Notes under the pieces: generated by a model | What the model saw: only the letters and a program-made list of their open reading frames with translations | Database searches by the model: none | What the model was told of the DNA's origin: nothing | In this document: positions 63,539 to 64,000 of the stretch, piece after piece | How positions within the stretch are numbered: the first letter of the stretch is position 1 | How the letters are laid out: each line of letters opens with the position of its first letter | Source: Achromobacter xylosoxidans A8 | Lineage (GTDB): Bacteria; Pseudomonadota; Gammaproteobacteria; Burkholderiales; Burkholderiaceae_B | Length of the DNA: 64,000 nt | Assembly (NCBI RefSeq): GCF_000165835.1 | Contig: NC_014640.1 | Coordinates: forward strand, 6,138,001-6,202,000 | Direction: 5' to 3' | Program-made: the position numbers and the translations under genes

Positions 63539-64000
63539 GTGACGAACATTGCCCCGCCCGACAGCCTCGCGCTGCCTACCATCAGCGCCCTGCCCCTGTC
63601 ACAAGCCGATCCCGGCATATGGGGCGCCATCGACGCCGAACGGCGCCGCCAGATGCACTCGATCGAACTGATCGCCTCCGAGAACTTCGTCAGCCGCGCG
63701 GTGCTGGAAGTCCAGGGCTCGGTGCTGACGAACAAGTATGCCGAGGGCTACCCAGGCCGCCGCTACTATGGCGGCTGCGTCAACGCCGACATGGCCGAGG
63801 AGATCGCCATCGAGCGCGCCACGCGCCTGTTCGGCGCCCGCTACGCCAACGTGCAGCCCCACTCCGGCAGCCAGGCGAACCAGGCAGTCTATCTGGCGCT
63901 GCTGGCGCCGGGGGACAAGATCCTCGGCCTGGACCTGAAGGCAGGCGGCCACCTGACCCACGGCTCCAAGGTCAACATGTCGGGACGCTGGCTGCAGGCG
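63539..64000 (+). CDS. glyA: Serine hydroxymethyltransferase, N-terminal part
   Basis: Frame begins at GTG 63539 (AGGA site) and runs off the window; 154 residues are visible. SHMT marks are [32 protein letters not shown] and [12 protein letters not shown]. The PLP lysine lies beyond the window. The segment [12 protein letters not shown] differs from the more usual DLxHGGHLTHG, suggesting a second copy distinct from the main housekeeping glyA. At the end of a catabolic run it could supply or use one-carbon units, e.g. after demethylation or aldol cleavage of a beta-hydroxy amino acid (inference). Confidence 0.93.
   Translation, partial: MTNIAPPDSLALPTISALPLSQADPGIWGAIDAERRRQMHSIELIASENFVSRAVLEVQGSVLTNKYAEGYPGRRYYGGCVNADMAEEIAIERATRLFGARYANVQPHSGSQANQAVYLALLAPGDKILGLDLKAGGHLTHGSKVNMSGRWLQA

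Overview
The window looks like chromosome of an Alcaligenaceae bacterium (Burkholderiales), most like Achromobacter or Bordetella. The reasons are the uniformly high G+C third-position bias, two Bug-type periplasmic receptors, five LysR regulators, the AcnD/PrpF pair and an Achromobacter-style type VI secretion (T6SS) cluster. The species call is inference; no rRNA or tRNA gene was seen to test it. I saw no CRISPR array, insertion sequence or prophage.

Region 1 (1-10430) is the end of a T6SS cluster: a truncated ketosynthase-like protein, tssM, tagF and an OmpA-like protein on +, facing tssA on -. A small effector-delivery cassette follows, with a PDG-repeat mini-protein and a PAAR tip protein, then a membrane protein, a secreted TPR-like protein and a tiny lipoprotein. 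Region 2 (10442-14540) holds an MTA/SAH nucleosidase, a DUF2235 (Tle1-like) hydrolase and a membrane diguanylate cyclase. Region 3 (14554-31246) is metabolic: a fused indolepyruvate:ferredoxin oxidoreductase with a divergent LysR; a LysR-controlled operon (amino acid synthesis family protein, alpha/beta hydrolase, Bug receptor); an AcoR-type sigma-54 activator followed by a flavin monooxygenase with a consensus -24/-12 promoter; and gntR-acnD-prpF of the 2-methylcitrate pathway.

Region 4 (about 31300-34230) is an AT-richer two-gene islet coding for a large membrane M48-type peptidase and a small partner. After an ankyrin protein come a LysR, a cytosine-deaminase-like amidohydrolase, a sodium:solute symporter with a 40-residue small companion, and a glycosyltransferase. 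Region 5 (41070-49227) is a copper-resistance locus: two-component system, cupredoxin, multicopper oxidase CopA, outer-membrane CopB, and a Cu(I) P-type ATPase with a MerR/CueR-type 19-bp-spaced promoter.

Region 6 (49306-53606) has a secreted argininosuccinate-lyase-like protein that lacks a catalytic histidine, a CurA-type reductase, and a quinone reductase divergent from its LysR. Region 7 (53678-64000) is a catabolic block. An acyl-CoA ligase diverges, across an operator-rich intergenic region, from a run of genes for a class II aldolase-like protein, a ketopantoate-reductase-like protein, a Bug receptor, a Baeyer-Villiger monooxygenase, a patatin-like hydrolase, a BenE transporter and a serine hydroxymethyltransferase that runs off the window. 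The monooxygenase-hydrolase pair suggests conversion of a ketone to an ester and then to acid plus alcohol, an undescribed pathway as far as I can tell from sequence alone.
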